Below the pieces are notes generated by a model that saw nothing but the letters and a program-made list of their open reading frames with translations, ran no database searches and was not told the DNA's origin. Shown here in pieces: positions 8,359-17,725 of a stretch of DNA of 64,000 nucleotides. Numbering within the stretch: position 1 is the stretch's first letter; every line of letters starts with the position of its first letter. Source of the stretch: Hymenobacter nivis (GTDB lineage: Bacteria > Bacteroidota > Bacteroidia > Cytophagales > Hymenobacteraceae); NCBI RefSeq assembly GCF_006439025.1, contig NZ_RCYZ01000004.1, forward strand, positions 62,001 through 126,000, in the 5' to 3' direction. Both the position numbers and the translations under genes were made by a program.

Positions 8359-9900
8359 ATGAAGACCTCTAACCGCATTTTTATTCTGGCGCTGGGCTTG
8401 GGCCTGAGCCTCGGTGTGCAGTCGTGCAAGACGTTCCTGGACGTGTCGCCCCAGGGCCAGCAAACCACCGACAACTACTACACCAACGCCGACGAGTGCA
8501 AGGCGGCCGTGATGGGCTGCTACGCCCTCTCGGACCAGGACGACTGGTGGAAAATCGACCGCAGCCGGATGTTTGGCGATGCCGGCTCGGACGATGCTTG
8601 GAAGGGCAACGCCATTGCTGGTGACCAGCGCGAGTTCGGCGATTTTGCCCGCTTCTTCTGGTTGCCGAACAACGAGTGGTTTGACAACCGCTACACCTTT
8701 ATCTACCAGGCCATTGGCAACTGCAACGCCGGCCTGGTGGGCATCGATAAGGCGCCCATCGACGACGCGCTGAAACAGCAGCTGCTGGCCGAGCTCAAGT
8801 TTATCCGGGCCTACAACTACTTTGAGCTGGTGAAGGGCTACGGCGGCGTGCCGCTGGTGCTCACGCCCGTGTCGCCGAGTGAGTCGATGGCCATTCCGCG
8901 CGCCTCGGCCGCCGATTGCTACGCCCAGATTATCAAAGACCTGCAGGACGCCGCCGCCGCCCTGCCCGAGAAGGGTGCCCGCCTCAGCACCGACAAGGGC
9001 CGCGCCACCAAAGGCGCCGCCAACGCCTACCTGGCCAAGGCCTACCTCTACACCGAAAAGTGGGCCCTGGCCCAGCAAACGGCCGAAACCGTTATTAACT
9101 CGGCTCAGTACAGCCTCGGCGACTTCGATAAGGTGTGGAGCGTGAGCAACCCCAACGGCGTAGAGTCGATTTTTGAGCTCAACTACAACGCCAACCAGAC
9201 CTTCAACCTCGGCACTTACCTCACGGTGGTGATGCGCAGCCGCGCCGACGGCGGTTGGGGCTTCAACACGCCCAGCAGCAACTTGGAGCAGGCCTTCGGC
9301 AACGACCCGCGCCGGCAGTGGACCATCATCAAGCAAGGCGACAATGTGGGGCCCAAAACGGCCAACTTCGACTACTCGAACTACGACACCAAGCTCTCGG
9401 AGAACGAGTCGGGCCGCATTAGCCGCAAGATGTTCATTCCCCTGGCCGACCGCCCGGCCAACGAGGGCAACCACGCACCCCTCAACCGCCTGGAGCTGCG
9501 CTACGCCGACCTGCTGCTGATGCACGCCGAAGCCTCGAACAAGCTCGGCCAGGACAGTAAAGCCCTGACTTCGCTGAACCTGGTGCGCGCCCGTGCCAAC
9601 CGCCTGAGCCCCGGCACGGTATTGGCCCGCAGCAGCAGCGGCACCCAGCTGCTGAGCGACATCTGGCTGGAGCGCCGCCTCGAGCTGGCCATGGAAGGCC
9701 ACCGCTACTACGACCTGGTGCGCCAGAAGCGCCTGGTGTCTGTGATGCAGGCCTTCAATACCTCGCAGGCCACTAGCACCGACCCCTACGACAAGGGCAA
9801 AACCAAACCCCTGGTGTCGGAAACCAACAACCTGTTCCCGATTCCGACCACCCAGATTCAGCTCTCGGGCGGCACCGTGACGCAGAACCCGGGCTACTAA
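8359..9900 (+). CDS. SusD/RagB-type surface glycan-binding lipoprotein
   Basis: This 513-residue protein has a lipoprotein signal peptide with the lipobox cysteine in GVQSCKTFLDVSP. The KTFLDVSP sequence just after the cysteine is typical of SusD proteins. TPR-like helices follow (LLAELKFIRAYNYFELVKGYGGVPLVL), here split into LLAELKFIRAYNYF and ELVKGYGGVPLVL, and the C-terminal ELAMEGHRYYDLVRQKRL block is the usual RagB landmark. It should sit on the outer leaflet, capture the glycan and close the SusC pore. It is 22 bp downstream of SusC and 128 bp upstream of the GH31 gene. Length and domain order are ordinary for the family. Confidence 0.95.
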   Translation: MKTSNRIFILALGLGLSLGVQSCKTFLDVSPQGQQTTDNYYTNADECKAAVMGCYALSDQDDWWKIDRSRMFGDAGSDDAWKGNAIAGDQREFGDFARFFWLPNNEWFDNRYTFIYQAIGNCNAGLVGIDKAPIDDALKQQLLAELKFIRAYNYFELVKGYGGVPLVLTPVSPSESMAIPRASAADCYAQIIKDLQDAAAALPEKGARLSTDKGRATKGAANAYLAKAYLYTEKWALAQQTAETVINSAQYSLGDFDKVWSVSNPNGVESIFELNYNANQTFNLGTYLTVVMRSRADGGWGFNTPSSNLEQAFGNDPRRQWTIIKQGDNVGPKTANFDYSNYDTKLSENESGRISRKMFIPLADRPANEGNHAPLNRLELRYADLLLMHAEASNKLGQDSKALTSLNLVRARANRLSPGTVLARSSSGTQLLSDIWLERRLELAMEGHRYYDLVRQKRLVSVMQAFNTSQATSTDPYDKGKTKPLVSETNNLFPIPTTQIQLSGGTVTQNPGY

Positions 9901-10028
9901 GGCCGGTTTTTTTTCCGACTGATTTGCCACAGGCTTAAAGGCGGAGCTGGTACGGTTCGCCGTGCTGGCTCTGCCTTTTTTTAGAACTTTCCGGCCTGCT
10001 TCTTACTGAGTATCTATCCCACTTACGT

Positions 10029-12440
10029 ATGCCTTACTCCCCCAAAATCACCCTGCTTTCGGTAAACGGCTTGGCCGTGGCCCTGGGCCTCGGCGCGGCG
10101 CTGCCGGCGCGGGCGCAGCAGTACCAGCAGTCAGCCACCGGCGTCACGGTAACCACCGACTCGCTCACGGTGAGCGTGCAGTTTTACGCCCCCGACATTG
10201 TGCGGGTGCTGAAATACCCCAAAGGGGCCCCCGGCCAGCACCAGAGCCTAGTGGTGGAGCAGGGCCCTACCCCCGGCAAGCTGCGCTACCAGGCGCGGGG
10301 CGGCGTGGTGCAGGTGGCCAGTCCCACCACCCAGGTGCGGGTAAACCAGCAGACGGGCTACGTGAGCTTCTTCACCGCCCAGGGCCAGCCACTGGCCGCT
10401 GAGCAGCCCGGTAGCCTGCGCTTCCGGCCCAAAACGGATCTGGGCGCGCCTACCTACCGCGTGCGGCAGGCTTTCCAGCTGGCACCGGGCGAGGCCATTT
10501 ATGGCCTGGGGCAGCACCAGGACGGCCACCTCAACTACCGCGGCCAGCAGGTGATGCTCAAGCAGCGCAACACGGATATTGCGGTGCCGGTGCTGCACTC
10601 GGGCCGGGGCTACGGGGTGTTCTGGGACAACTACTCGACCACCCAGTTTGCAGACTCGGACAAGGGCGCGGCCTTCGACTCGGAAGTGGGCGACTGCGTG
10701 GATTACTACTTGCTCAACGGCCAGGGCACGGCCGATGGCGTGGTGGCGCGCTACCGCCAGCTCACGGGCCAGGCCCCTATGTTTCCGCGCTGGACGCTGG
10801 GCTTTTGGCAAAGCAAGGAGCGCTACCGCAGCCAGGACGAAACGGTGGGGGTAGTGGAAAAATACCGCAGCCTGAAGGTGCCCCTCGACGGCATTGTGCA
10901 GGACTGGCAGTACTGGGGCGAAAACAACGACCTCTGGAACTCGACCGAGTTTGGCAACCCGCGTTTTCCTGATCCCGCGGGCATGGTGCGCCGGGTGCAC
11001 GCGCTGCACGCCCACCAAATTATTTCGGTGTGGCCCTCGTTTGGCCAGAAAACCAAGATTTTCCGCGACTTGCAGCGCGACAGCCTGCTCTTCGACTTCA
11101 TTACCTGGCCCCGCACGCCGCACGTGCGGGTGTACGATGCCTTCAACCCCAAGGCCCGCGACATCTACTGGAGCTACCTGAACAAGAATATTTTCAGCCT
11201 GGGGATGGACGGCTGGTGGATGGACGCCACCGAGCCCGACCAGATTCAGCCCTTCGACACCGACGACGACAACCGCACGCCGCTGGGCAGCCTGCGGCGG
11301 GTGCGCAATGCGTTTCCGCTCGTGACCACGCAGGGCGTGTACCAGCACCAGCGCGCTACTACTACCGACAAGCGCGTGTTCATCCTCACCCGCTCGGCCT
11401 TTGCCGGCCAGCAGCGCAACGGCACCATGCTGTGGTCGGGCGACGTGGACTCGCGCTGGGACGTGCTGGCCAAGCAAATTCCGGCCGCGCTTAGCCTGGG
11501 CATGGCCGGCCTGCCGTACTGGAACAGCGACATCGGCGGCTTCTTCCCGTCGGGCCAGTACCCCAAGGGCGTGCAGGACCCCGCTTTTCAGGAGCTATTC
11601 GTGCGCTGGCAGCAGTTTGCGGCTTTCACAGCCATGATGCGCGCCCACGGCGAATTCACGCCCCGCGAGATTTATCAGTTTGGCCAACCCGGCACCTGGG
11701 CCTACGACGCGCTCGAAAAATTCATTCACTTGCGCTACCGCCTGCAGCCCTACCTCTATTCCAACAACTGGAACGTGACCAGCCGGGCCGGTACGCTGAT
11801 GCGCGCCCTGCCCATGGATTTTCCGCGCGACCCCAAGGTAACCGACATGAGCTCGGAGTACATGTTTGGGCCAGCCCTGCTGGTGCGCCCCGTCACGGAG
11901 TCGCAGTACGTGACGCGGCCCAATAAAAACGTGCCCGGCACCACCGATTTCGCCCAGGTCAAAAACCAGCCGGTGTACCTACCGGCCGGGGCCCAATGGG
12001 TTGATTTCTGGACCGGCGAACGCCAAGCGGGTGGCCAAACTGTGCAGCGCGCCACGCCCATCGACGTGCTGCCGCTCTACGTGCGCGCCGGCTCGGTGCT
12101 GCCGCTGGGGCCCCGGCAGCAGTACACCGGCGAAAAGGCCGACGCCCCGCTGGAGCTGCGCGTGTACCCCGGCGCCGATGGCGAATTCACGCTCTACGAG
12201 GATGAAAACGATAACTATAACTATGAGCACGGCGCCTACGCCACCATCCGGCTGCGCTGGAATGACCGGGCCCGCACCCTCACCTTAGACAAGCGCACCG
12301 GCACCTACCCCGGCATGCCGGCCCGCCGCACCTTCCGGGTGGTGCTGGTCGATGCGCAGCACGGCACCGGGCTAGGCGACGAAACCGCCCCCGCCCGCGA
12401 GGTGGCATACACCGGCCAGCAGGTGGCCGTGAAGCTCTAA
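10029..12440 (+). CDS. Secreted GH31 alpha-glycosidase (alpha-xylosidase/alpha-glucosidase type)
   Basis: The 803-residue protein carries an export signal ending near PARAQQ. An N-terminal beta-sandwich comes first, then a GH31 catalytic barrel. The nucleophile is D399 in GWWMDATEPD and the probable acid/base is D472 in LWSGDVDSRWD. The motif LPYWNSDIGGFFP and a C-terminal DUF5110-like sheet domain (LELRVYPGADGEFTLYEDE) are also present. Family 31 retains alpha-glucosidase, alpha-xylosidase and alpha-galactosidase activities; I cannot decide between them, though exported GH31 proteins in such loci are often alpha-xylosidases. It should trim alpha-linked side-chain sugars in the periplasm. It follows SusD by 128 bp and is followed 9 bp after its stop by a long hairpin. 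Confidence 0.92.
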   Translation: MPYSPKITLLSVNGLAVALGLGAALPARAQQYQQSATGVTVTTDSLTVSVQFYAPDIVRVLKYPKGAPGQHQSLVVEQGPTPGKLRYQARGGVVQVASPTTQVRVNQQTGYVSFFTAQGQPLAAEQPGSLRFRPKTDLGAPTYRVRQAFQLAPGEAIYGLGQHQDGHLNYRGQQVMLKQRNTDIAVPVLHSGRGYGVFWDNYSTTQFADSDKGAAFDSEVGDCVDYYLLNGQGTADGVVARYRQLTGQAPMFPRWTLGFWQSKERYRSQDETVGVVEKYRSLKVPLDGIVQDWQYWGENNDLWNSTEFGNPRFPDPAGMVRRVHALHAHQIISVWPSFGQKTKIFRDLQRDSLLFDFITWPRTPHVRVYDAFNPKARDIYWSYLNKNIFSLGMDGWWMDATEPDQIQPFDTDDDNRTPLGSLRRVRNAFPLVTTQGVYQHQRATTTDKRVFILTRSAFAGQQRNGTMLWSGDVDSRWDVLAKQIPAALSLGMAGLPYWNSDIGGFFPSGQYPKGVQDPAFQELFVRWQQFAAFTAMMRAHGEFTPREIYQFGQPGTWAYDALEKFIHLRYRLQPYLYSNNWNVTSRAGTLMRALPMDFPRDPKVTDMSSEYMFGPALLVRPVTESQYVTRPNKNVPGTTDFAQVKNQPVYLPAGAQWVDFWTGERQAGGQTVQRATPIDVLPLYVRAGSVLPLGPRQQYTGEKADAPLELRVYPGADGEFTLYEDENDNYNYEHGAYATIRLRWNDRARTLTLDKRTGTYPGMPARRTFRVVLVDAQHGTGLGDETAPAREVAYTGQQVAVKL

Positions 12441-12449
12441 CGCCGACCG

Positions 12450-12488
12450 CCGGTGACTGGCGACTGGCCACCAGTCGCCAGTCACCGG
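12450..12488. repeat. Perfect 18-bp inverted repeat with heptad arms (GH31-GH30 gap)
   Basis: Arms 12450-12467 and 12471-12488 are perfectly complementary around a 3-nt loop. The left arm contains TGACTGG then CGACTGG, two 7-nt units; the right arm mirrors them. It begins 9 bp after the GH31 stop and lacks a T-run, so it may act as a 3'-end processing or attenuation hairpin within the operon rather than a strong terminator. Confidence 0.85.
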
Positions 12489-12519
12489 TTGGCCTTATCC
12501 AATTACCAAGCTGAAACTT

Positions 12520-14079
12520 ATGCACTTTTTGTCTTTGCTCTTAGAAAGGGCGCGCCCCGCGCTGCTGGCCGCCGCGCTACTGGCGGTTGGCCCCGCCTGC
12601 AGCCAGCAAGCCCCCGCGCCAGCCGTGGTCACGGTGCGCATCGATGCTGCCCAAACCTACCAGACTATCAGCAACTTCGCCGCTTCCGATGCCTGGGCCG
12701 GGCAGTTTGTGGGCCGCTGGCCGGCGGCCAAAAAGGAAGCCATTGCCGATTTACTGTTCAGCACGGCCGCCGGCCCCGGCGGCCAGCCGCTGGGCATCGG
12801 CTTGTCGCAGTGGCGCGTGAACCTGGGCGCGGGCAGCGCCGAGCAGGGCGAGGCCAGCGGCATCAAGGACGAGTGGCGCCGGGCTGAGTCGTTTCTGACC
12901 CCCGCCGGCACCTACGACTGGGACCGCCTGGCCGGCCAGCGCTGGTTTATGGAGGCGGCCCGGCAGCGCGGCGTGACGCAATTTTTGGCGTTTCTCAACA
13001 GCCCGCCCGTGGCCCTCACCCGCAACGGCAAGGCCTACGCCACCGCCAAGCAGCCCAACCTGGCCCCCGATAAGTTTGGGGCCCTGGCCGACTACTGCGC
13101 CCGCATTGTGGCGGGCGTGCGCCAAAAAACGGGCATCACCTTCGACTACTTCAGCCCCGTAAACGAGCCGCAGTGGGACTGGAGCGACGGCGGCCAGGAG
13201 GGCACGCCCTTCCTGAACGACGACATTGCGGGCATCAGCAAGGCCTTGAGCAGCAGTTTGGTAACTGCCCAGCTGCCTACTCAGATTCTGGTGGCCGAGG
13301 CCGGCAAGCTCGACTACCTTATGGCCACCGCCGACAAGCCGGGACGGGGCGACCAAATAGGCGCTTTTTTTGGCGATAAGGCTGCGCCCACCTACCTGGG
13401 CGGCACGGCGCGGGTGGCGCCCATCATAGCCGGGCACAGTTACTTCACCACCTCGCCCTACCCGCAGGCCGTGGCCACGCGCCAGCAATTGGCAGGCCGG
13501 GTAGCGGCCGTGCCGGGCCTCACTTTCTGGCAGTCGGAATACTGCATTTTGGGCGACAACGCGGGCGAAATTAACGGCGGACCGCGCGACCTGGGCATGG
13601 CCCCGGCCCTGTACCTGGCCCGCACCATCCACGCCGACCTGGCCGTGGCCAACGCCGCCGCCTGGCAGTGGTGGCTGGCCATTTCGCCCTACGACTACAA
13701 GGACGGCCTGGTGTACATCGATAAAAACAAGGCCGACGGCAACTTCTACCCCAGCAAAATGCTGTGGGCCCTGGGCAACTACAGCCGCTTTGTGCGCCCC
13801 GGCGCGGTGCGCCTCGCCGCCCAGCTCGACGGCCCCGGCGCCCCCCTGGTATCGGCCTACCGCAGCCCCGATGGCAAGCAGCTCATCACGGTAATCGTGA
13901 ACGACGCCGCTGCTCCCGCCGACCTGCGCTTGGCCGTGGGCGGCGGCCGCCTGGGCGCGGGCCAGCCCTATGTGACGTCGGCCACCGGCGACCTGGCGCC
14001 CGGCCCGGCCCTGGCGGCGGGCGGCGTGCTGCGCGTGGCCCCGCGCACCATCACCACCCTGGTGAGCGAGCTGCGCTAG
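12520..14079 (+). CDS. GH30 lipoprotein, probable endo-beta-1,6-galactanase type
   Basis: The 519-residue protein begins with a lipoprotein signal whose lipobox is in VGPACSQQ. The GH30 barrel shows the acid/base E216 in SPVNEPQWDW, followed by GGQEGTPF, and the nucleophile E340 in LTFWQSEYCILGDN. A C-terminal beta-domain ends the protein. The NEPQWDW plus QEG signature resembles family 30 endo-beta-1,6-galactanases more than glucuronoxylanases, which is my reason for that guess. Such an enzyme would cut the beta-1,6-galactan side chains of arabinogalactan and would fit with the GH35, GH43 and GH2 genes next to it. The start at 12520 is the ATG of the signal peptide. Confidence is high for the family and moderate for the activity. 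Confidence 0.85.
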   Translation: MHFLSLLLERARPALLAAALLAVGPACSQQAPAPAVVTVRIDAAQTYQTISNFAASDAWAGQFVGRWPAAKKEAIADLLFSTAAGPGGQPLGIGLSQWRVNLGAGSAEQGEASGIKDEWRRAESFLTPAGTYDWDRLAGQRWFMEAARQRGVTQFLAFLNSPPVALTRNGKAYATAKQPNLAPDKFGALADYCARIVAGVRQKTGITFDYFSPVNEPQWDWSDGGQEGTPFLNDDIAGISKALSSSLVTAQLPTQILVAEAGKLDYLMATADKPGRGDQIGAFFGDKAAPTYLGGTARVAPIIAGHSYFTTSPYPQAVATRQQLAGRVAAVPGLTFWQSEYCILGDNAGEINGGPRDLGMAPALYLARTIHADLAVANAAAWQWWLAISPYDYKDGLVYIDKNKADGNFYPSKMLWALGNYSRFVRPGAVRLAAQLDGPGAPLVSAYRSPDGKQLITVIVNDAAAPADLRLAVGGGRLGAGQPYVTSATGDLAPGPALAAGGVLRVAPRTITTLVSELR

Positions 14080-14136
14080 CGGCGGCGGGGCTTTTCCTAG
14101 CTCCTGCTTTTTCTCCTGCTTTTCCTTTTCCTTCGC

Positions 14137-15153
14137 ATGACTTTTCCCCGGCGTACCCTCCTTACTACCCTGCTGGCCGGGGCCCTGGCGGGCGCGGGGC
14201 ACCTGCCGGCGCTGGCCCAGCGGCCGGGGCCCCCGGCCAGCCGGCAAGGCATTCCGCTCGATTCCATCCGGCTCAGCGACCCTTTTATTCTGGCCGATGC
14301 GCGCACGCACACTTACTACATGACCGGCACGGGCGGGCTGCTGTGGCAAAGCAAGGACCTGAAAAAGTGGGACGGCCCCACCTCCGTGGCCCAGCCCGAC
14401 CCTACCTCCTGGATGGGGCCCCGGCCCCAGATTTGGGCCGCCGAAATCCACCTCTACAAGGGCAAGTACTACTACTTCGCCACCTTCACCAACAGCGCCC
14501 TGCAGGTGGCCAACCCGCCGGGCCAGCCCCTGGAGCGCCGCGCCAGCCACGTGCTGGTGAGCGACCAGCCCGCCGGGCCCTACCGCCCCTTCGGCGATGC
14601 CACCTACCTGCCGGCCGATAAGCTGACGCTCGACGGCACGTTTTGGGTGGATAAGAACGGCAAGCCCTACCTCGTGTACTGCCACGAGTGGCTTCAAAAC
14701 CAAAACGGCACCGTGGAAAGCATTGCCCTGCGGCCCGACCTGCGCGGCACCCAGGGCCCCGCGCAGGTGCTGTTCCGCGCCAGCGACTCGCCCTGGAGCC
14801 GCGAAAACCCCCGCACCGGCCCCGCCCGCCCCAACAAAGTCACCGACGGCCCCTGGGTATTCCGCACCGGCACCGGCCGGCTCGGCATGCTCTGGACCAG
14901 CTGGATTTACGACGTGTACACCCAGGGCGTGGCCTACTCGGCCAGCGGCACCCTCGCCGGCCCCTGGCGCCAGGAGCCCCGCCCCATCACGCCGCCCAAC
15001 TACGGCCACGGCATGCTGTTCCGCACCTTCGAGGGCAAAGACCTGCTTGTGCTGCACAGCCACCAAGACGTGCAGGGCAATTACCACCGCGTGCCACGCC
15101 TGTTCGAGGTCGATGTATCGGGCGACAAGCTGGTGGTTGGCAAGCCGTATTGA
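14137..15153 (+). CDS. Secreted GH43-like five-bladed propeller hydrolase
   Basis: This 338-residue protein has an export signal (TLLTTLLAGALAGAGHLPALAQ, here split as TLLTTLLAGALAGAG and HLPALAQ) and a single five-bladed propeller domain with no accessory module. GH43 landmarks are the general base D48 in RLSDPFIL, the repeat QIWAAEIHLYKGKYYYF, and the pKa-modulating D166 in TLDGTFW. At the expected general-acid position the sequence is VTDGPWVF, giving D237 instead of the usual glutamate of the EGP motif. It probably removes arabinose, xylose or galactose from the side chains, but the changed acid residue leaves activity uncertain. It follows GH30 by 57 bp; the gap is a CU-rich tract. The stop codon touches the next inverted repeat. 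Confidence 0.82.
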   Translation: MTFPRRTLLTTLLAGALAGAGHLPALAQRPGPPASRQGIPLDSIRLSDPFILADARTHTYYMTGTGGLLWQSKDLKKWDGPTSVAQPDPTSWMGPRPQIWAAEIHLYKGKYYYFATFTNSALQVANPPGQPLERRASHVLVSDQPAGPYRPFGDATYLPADKLTLDGTFWVDKNGKPYLVYCHEWLQNQNGTVESIALRPDLRGTQGPAQVLFRASDSPWSRENPRTGPARPNKVTDGPWVFRTGTGRLGMLWTSWIYDVYTQGVAYSASGTLAGPWRQEPRPITPPNYGHGMLFRTFEGKDLLVLHSHQDVQGNYHRVPRLFEVDVSGDKLVVGKPY

Positions 15154-15205
15154 ATTAGAAATGAAGAAGTAAAAACCCCAAGTTTTTACTTCTTCATTTC
15201 TAATT
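15153..15205. repeat. Perfect 24-bp inverted repeat with heptad arms (GH43-GH2 gap)
   Basis: Arms 15153-15176 and 15182-15205 are perfectly complementary around a 5-nt loop. The left arm reads as AATTAGA, AATGAAG, AAGTAAA, then AAC, a degenerate 7-nt repeat. It starts on the last base of the GH43 stop codon and ends 19 bp before the GH2 start, so it fills most of the gap. It is AT-rich in a GC-rich setting. Confidence 0.88.
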
Positions 15206-15224
15206 ATCTCATCCTCCGATTTCT

Positions 15225-17630
15225 ATGAAAACAAATCTTCTTCTTCTGCTGGCCCTGGCGTGCCTGCTGGCCGGCCCGCATGCCCAGGCCCAGCGGCAGC
15301 AGCAGCTGTTCAACAGCGGCTGGAAATTTCACCGTGGCGACGCGCCCGGTGCCGAGAAGCCCACGGCCGACGACCGCGCCTGGCGGGCCCTCACACTGCC
15401 CCACGACTGGAGCATCGAGGAGCCCTTCAGCGAGCAGTGGGCCAGCGCCACGGGCTACCTGCCGGGCGGCGTGGGCTGGTACCGCAAGGCGTTTGTGGTG
15501 CCCGCCGGCTACCGGGGCAAGCAGGTTTTCATCTATTTCGACGGGGTGTATAAAAACAGCGAGGTGTGGCTCAACGGGCACTTCCTGGGCAAGCGGCCCA
15601 GCGGCTTCGCCTCGTTTCAGTACGAGCTAACGCCTTATTTATCAGCCAAGGGCCCCAACGTGCTGGCCGTGAAAGCCGACCACCGCGAGGTAGCCGACTC
15701 GCGCTGGTACACAGGTTCGGGCATCTACCGCAACGTGTACTTGCTGGCCACCGCGCCAGTGCACGTGCAGCAGTGGGGGGTAGGCTTCACCACGCCGCAG
15801 GTGAGCGCCCGCGCCGCCACGGGCCAGGTGGCGGTGGCCCTCACCAACGGCGCGGCCACGGCGGCGGCCGTCACCGTGGCGGGGGCCCTGCTCGATGCCA
15901 AAGGGCAGGTAGTGGCCACGGCGCAGCAGGTGGTGCAGCTCAAGGCCAAGGCCAACGGCGCGGCCCGCCTCACGCTGCTCCTCAAAAACCCCGCCCTGTG
16001 GTCGGCCGCGCAGCCCAACCTGTACCGGCTGCGCGTGCGCCTGGCCGTGGCGGGCCAACCGGTGGACGAGGTGACCGAGGAAGTGGGCGTGCGCAGCATC
16101 CGCTTCGACGCCAACCAGGGCTTTTTCCTGAACGAGCAGCCCACCAAGCTGCGGGGCGTGTGCATCCACGACGATGCCGGGGCCCTGGGCGTGGCCGTGC
16201 CGCCCGAAGTGTGGGAGCGCCGCCTGCGCGCCCTGAAAGCCGTGGGCTGCAACGCGTTGCGCATGAGCCATAACCCCCACGCCGACTACCTCTACCGCCT
16301 CTGCGACGAGCTGGGCTTTTTGGTGATGGACGAGGCGTTTGACGAGTGGGAGCGGGGCAAAAACAAGTGGGTGGCCGGCTGGAACGTGGGCACGCCCAGC
16401 CAGGCTGGCGCGCACGAGTACTTTAAGGAGTGGGGCGACCGCGACCTGCGCGACATGGTGCTGCGCAACCGCAACCGCCCCAGCATTATCATGTGGAGCA
16501 TTGGCAATGAGATAGATTACCCCAACGACCCCTATACCCACGAGGTGCTCAACACCGGCCGCAACCCCCAGATTTATGGCAAAGGCTACCTGCCTGGCCA
16601 CCCGCCGGCCGCCGAAATGGGGCCCCTGGCCAAGCGCCTGGTGGCCGTGGTAAAGCAGGCCGACGGCTCGCGCCCCGTCACGGCGGCGCTGGCCGGCGTA
16701 GTCATGTCCAACCTCACCGACTACCCCGCCGCGCTCGATTTGGTGGGCTACAACTACCAGGAATTTCGCTACCCCGCCGACCATAAGGAGTACCCGCAGC
16801 GCATCATTTACGGCAGCGAAAACGGCATGGCCCCCGCCGCCTGGGCCGCCGTGGACAGCAACGCCTACGTATCGGCCCAGTACCTCTGGACGGGTATCGA
16901 CTACCTGGGCGAGGCTGGCAAGTGGCCCCAGCGCGCCAACGGCGCAGGCCTGCTCGACCTGGCCGGCTTCCCCAAGCCCGAGTACTACTTCCGCCAAAGC
17001 CTGTGGACGAGCGCGCCCATGCTCTACCTAGCCGCCGCCGAAGCGCCCGCCGCCGGGGCCCCCGCCGGCCGCCGCCCCCGCGGCACCGCCACTTGGAACT
17101 GGCCCGCCGCCAGCCAGGTGCGCGTGACTGCCTACACCACCAACGAGGCCACCGAGCTGCTGCTCAACGGCCAGTCCTTGGGCCGCCAAACTGGCCCCCT
17201 GCCCACCTGGACGGTGCCCTTCGCCGCCGGCGAGCTACGCGCCCGCGGCTACCGCAACAACCAGGTAGTAAGCGAAGTAGTGCTGAAAACTGCCGGCGCA
17301 CCCACCGCGCTGCAGCTCAAAGCCGACCGCACCAGCCTCTCGGCCAGCGCCCTGGGCCTGGCCCAAATTGAGGTGCAGGTGGTAGACCAGGCCGGCAACC
17401 CGGTGCCCGACGCGGCCCCCGAAATCACGGTGGCGCTCACCGGCCCCGCCCGCCTGCTGGGCATCGAGAGCGGCGACCTGGCCAGCCACGAGCCCTACGC
17501 TGCGCCCCGGCACCGCGCCCACCGGGGCCGGCTGCTGCTCTACGTGCAGGCCACCGGCGCGGGGGCCGTCGGCGTGGCCCTGGCCGCGCCGGGGCTGGCC
17601 GGGCAGGCCGTGGCCCTGCGGGCCGAGTAG
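15225..17630 (+). CDS. Secreted GH2 beta-galactosidase-like hydrolase
   Basis: The 801-residue protein starts with a signal peptide (LLLLLALACLLAGPHAQA). The sugar-binding domain opens with FNSGWKFHRGD and LPHDWSIEEPF; an immunoglobulin-like domain and the GH2 barrel follow. The acid/base is E429 in IMWSIGNEIDY and the nucleophile is E532 in IIYGSENGM. C-terminal DUF4982-like and Ig-like domains follow (TNEATELLLNGQSLG). Family 2 contains beta-galactosidases, beta-glucuronidases and beta-mannosidases; overall layout suits a beta-galactosidase but beta-glucuronidase is possible. It is the last gene of the plus-strand hydrolase run and is followed 24 bp after its stop by a long inverted repeat that probably ends the transcript. 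Confidence 0.9.
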   Translation: MKTNLLLLLALACLLAGPHAQAQRQQQLFNSGWKFHRGDAPGAEKPTADDRAWRALTLPHDWSIEEPFSEQWASATGYLPGGVGWYRKAFVVPAGYRGKQVFIYFDGVYKNSEVWLNGHFLGKRPSGFASFQYELTPYLSAKGPNVLAVKADHREVADSRWYTGSGIYRNVYLLATAPVHVQQWGVGFTTPQVSARAATGQVAVALTNGAATAAAVTVAGALLDAKGQVVATAQQVVQLKAKANGAARLTLLLKNPALWSAAQPNLYRLRVRLAVAGQPVDEVTEEVGVRSIRFDANQGFFLNEQPTKLRGVCIHDDAGALGVAVPPEVWERRLRALKAVGCNALRMSHNPHADYLYRLCDELGFLVMDEAFDEWERGKNKWVAGWNVGTPSQAGAHEYFKEWGDRDLRDMVLRNRNRPSIIMWSIGNEIDYPNDPYTHEVLNTGRNPQIYGKGYLPGHPPAAEMGPLAKRLVAVVKQADGSRPVTAALAGVVMSNLTDYPAALDLVGYNYQEFRYPADHKEYPQRIIYGSENGMAPAAWAAVDSNAYVSAQYLWTGIDYLGEAGKWPQRANGAGLLDLAGFPKPEYYFRQSLWTSAPMLYLAAAEAPAAGAPAGRRPRGTATWNWPAASQVRVTAYTTNEATELLLNGQSLGRQTGPLPTWTVPFAAGELRARGYRNNQVVSEVVLKTAGAPTALQLKADRTSLSASALGLAQIEVQVVDQAGNPVPDAAPEITVALTGPARLLGIESGDLASHEPYAAPRHRAHRGRLLLYVQATGAGAVGVALAAPGLAGQAVALRAE

Positions 17631-17654
17631 GGCGGTCGACCGTGAGCATCTGAT

Positions 17655-17725
17655 ATTTAGTAGGCACACGGGTGCAGGGTACCGGCCGAACGTGCCCGTA
17701 CCCTGCACCCGTGCGCCTACTAAAT
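17655..17725. repeat. 28-bp inverted repeat closing the polysaccharide locus
   Basis: Arms 17655-17682 and 17698-17725 match at 27 of 28 positions around a 15-nt loop. A GG dinucleotide recurs at the same place in successive 7-nt units of the left arm (AGTAGGC, ACACGGG, TGCAGGG). It follows the GH2 stop and is the likely end of that operon's transcript. Confidence 0.85.

Noticed and set aside
12751..15087. A 778-codon open frame on the minus strand opposite GH30 and GH43.
   Set aside because: It is a GC-driven mirror of two well-supported plus-strand genes; its translation is low-complexity Ala/Gly/Val/His with no domain.
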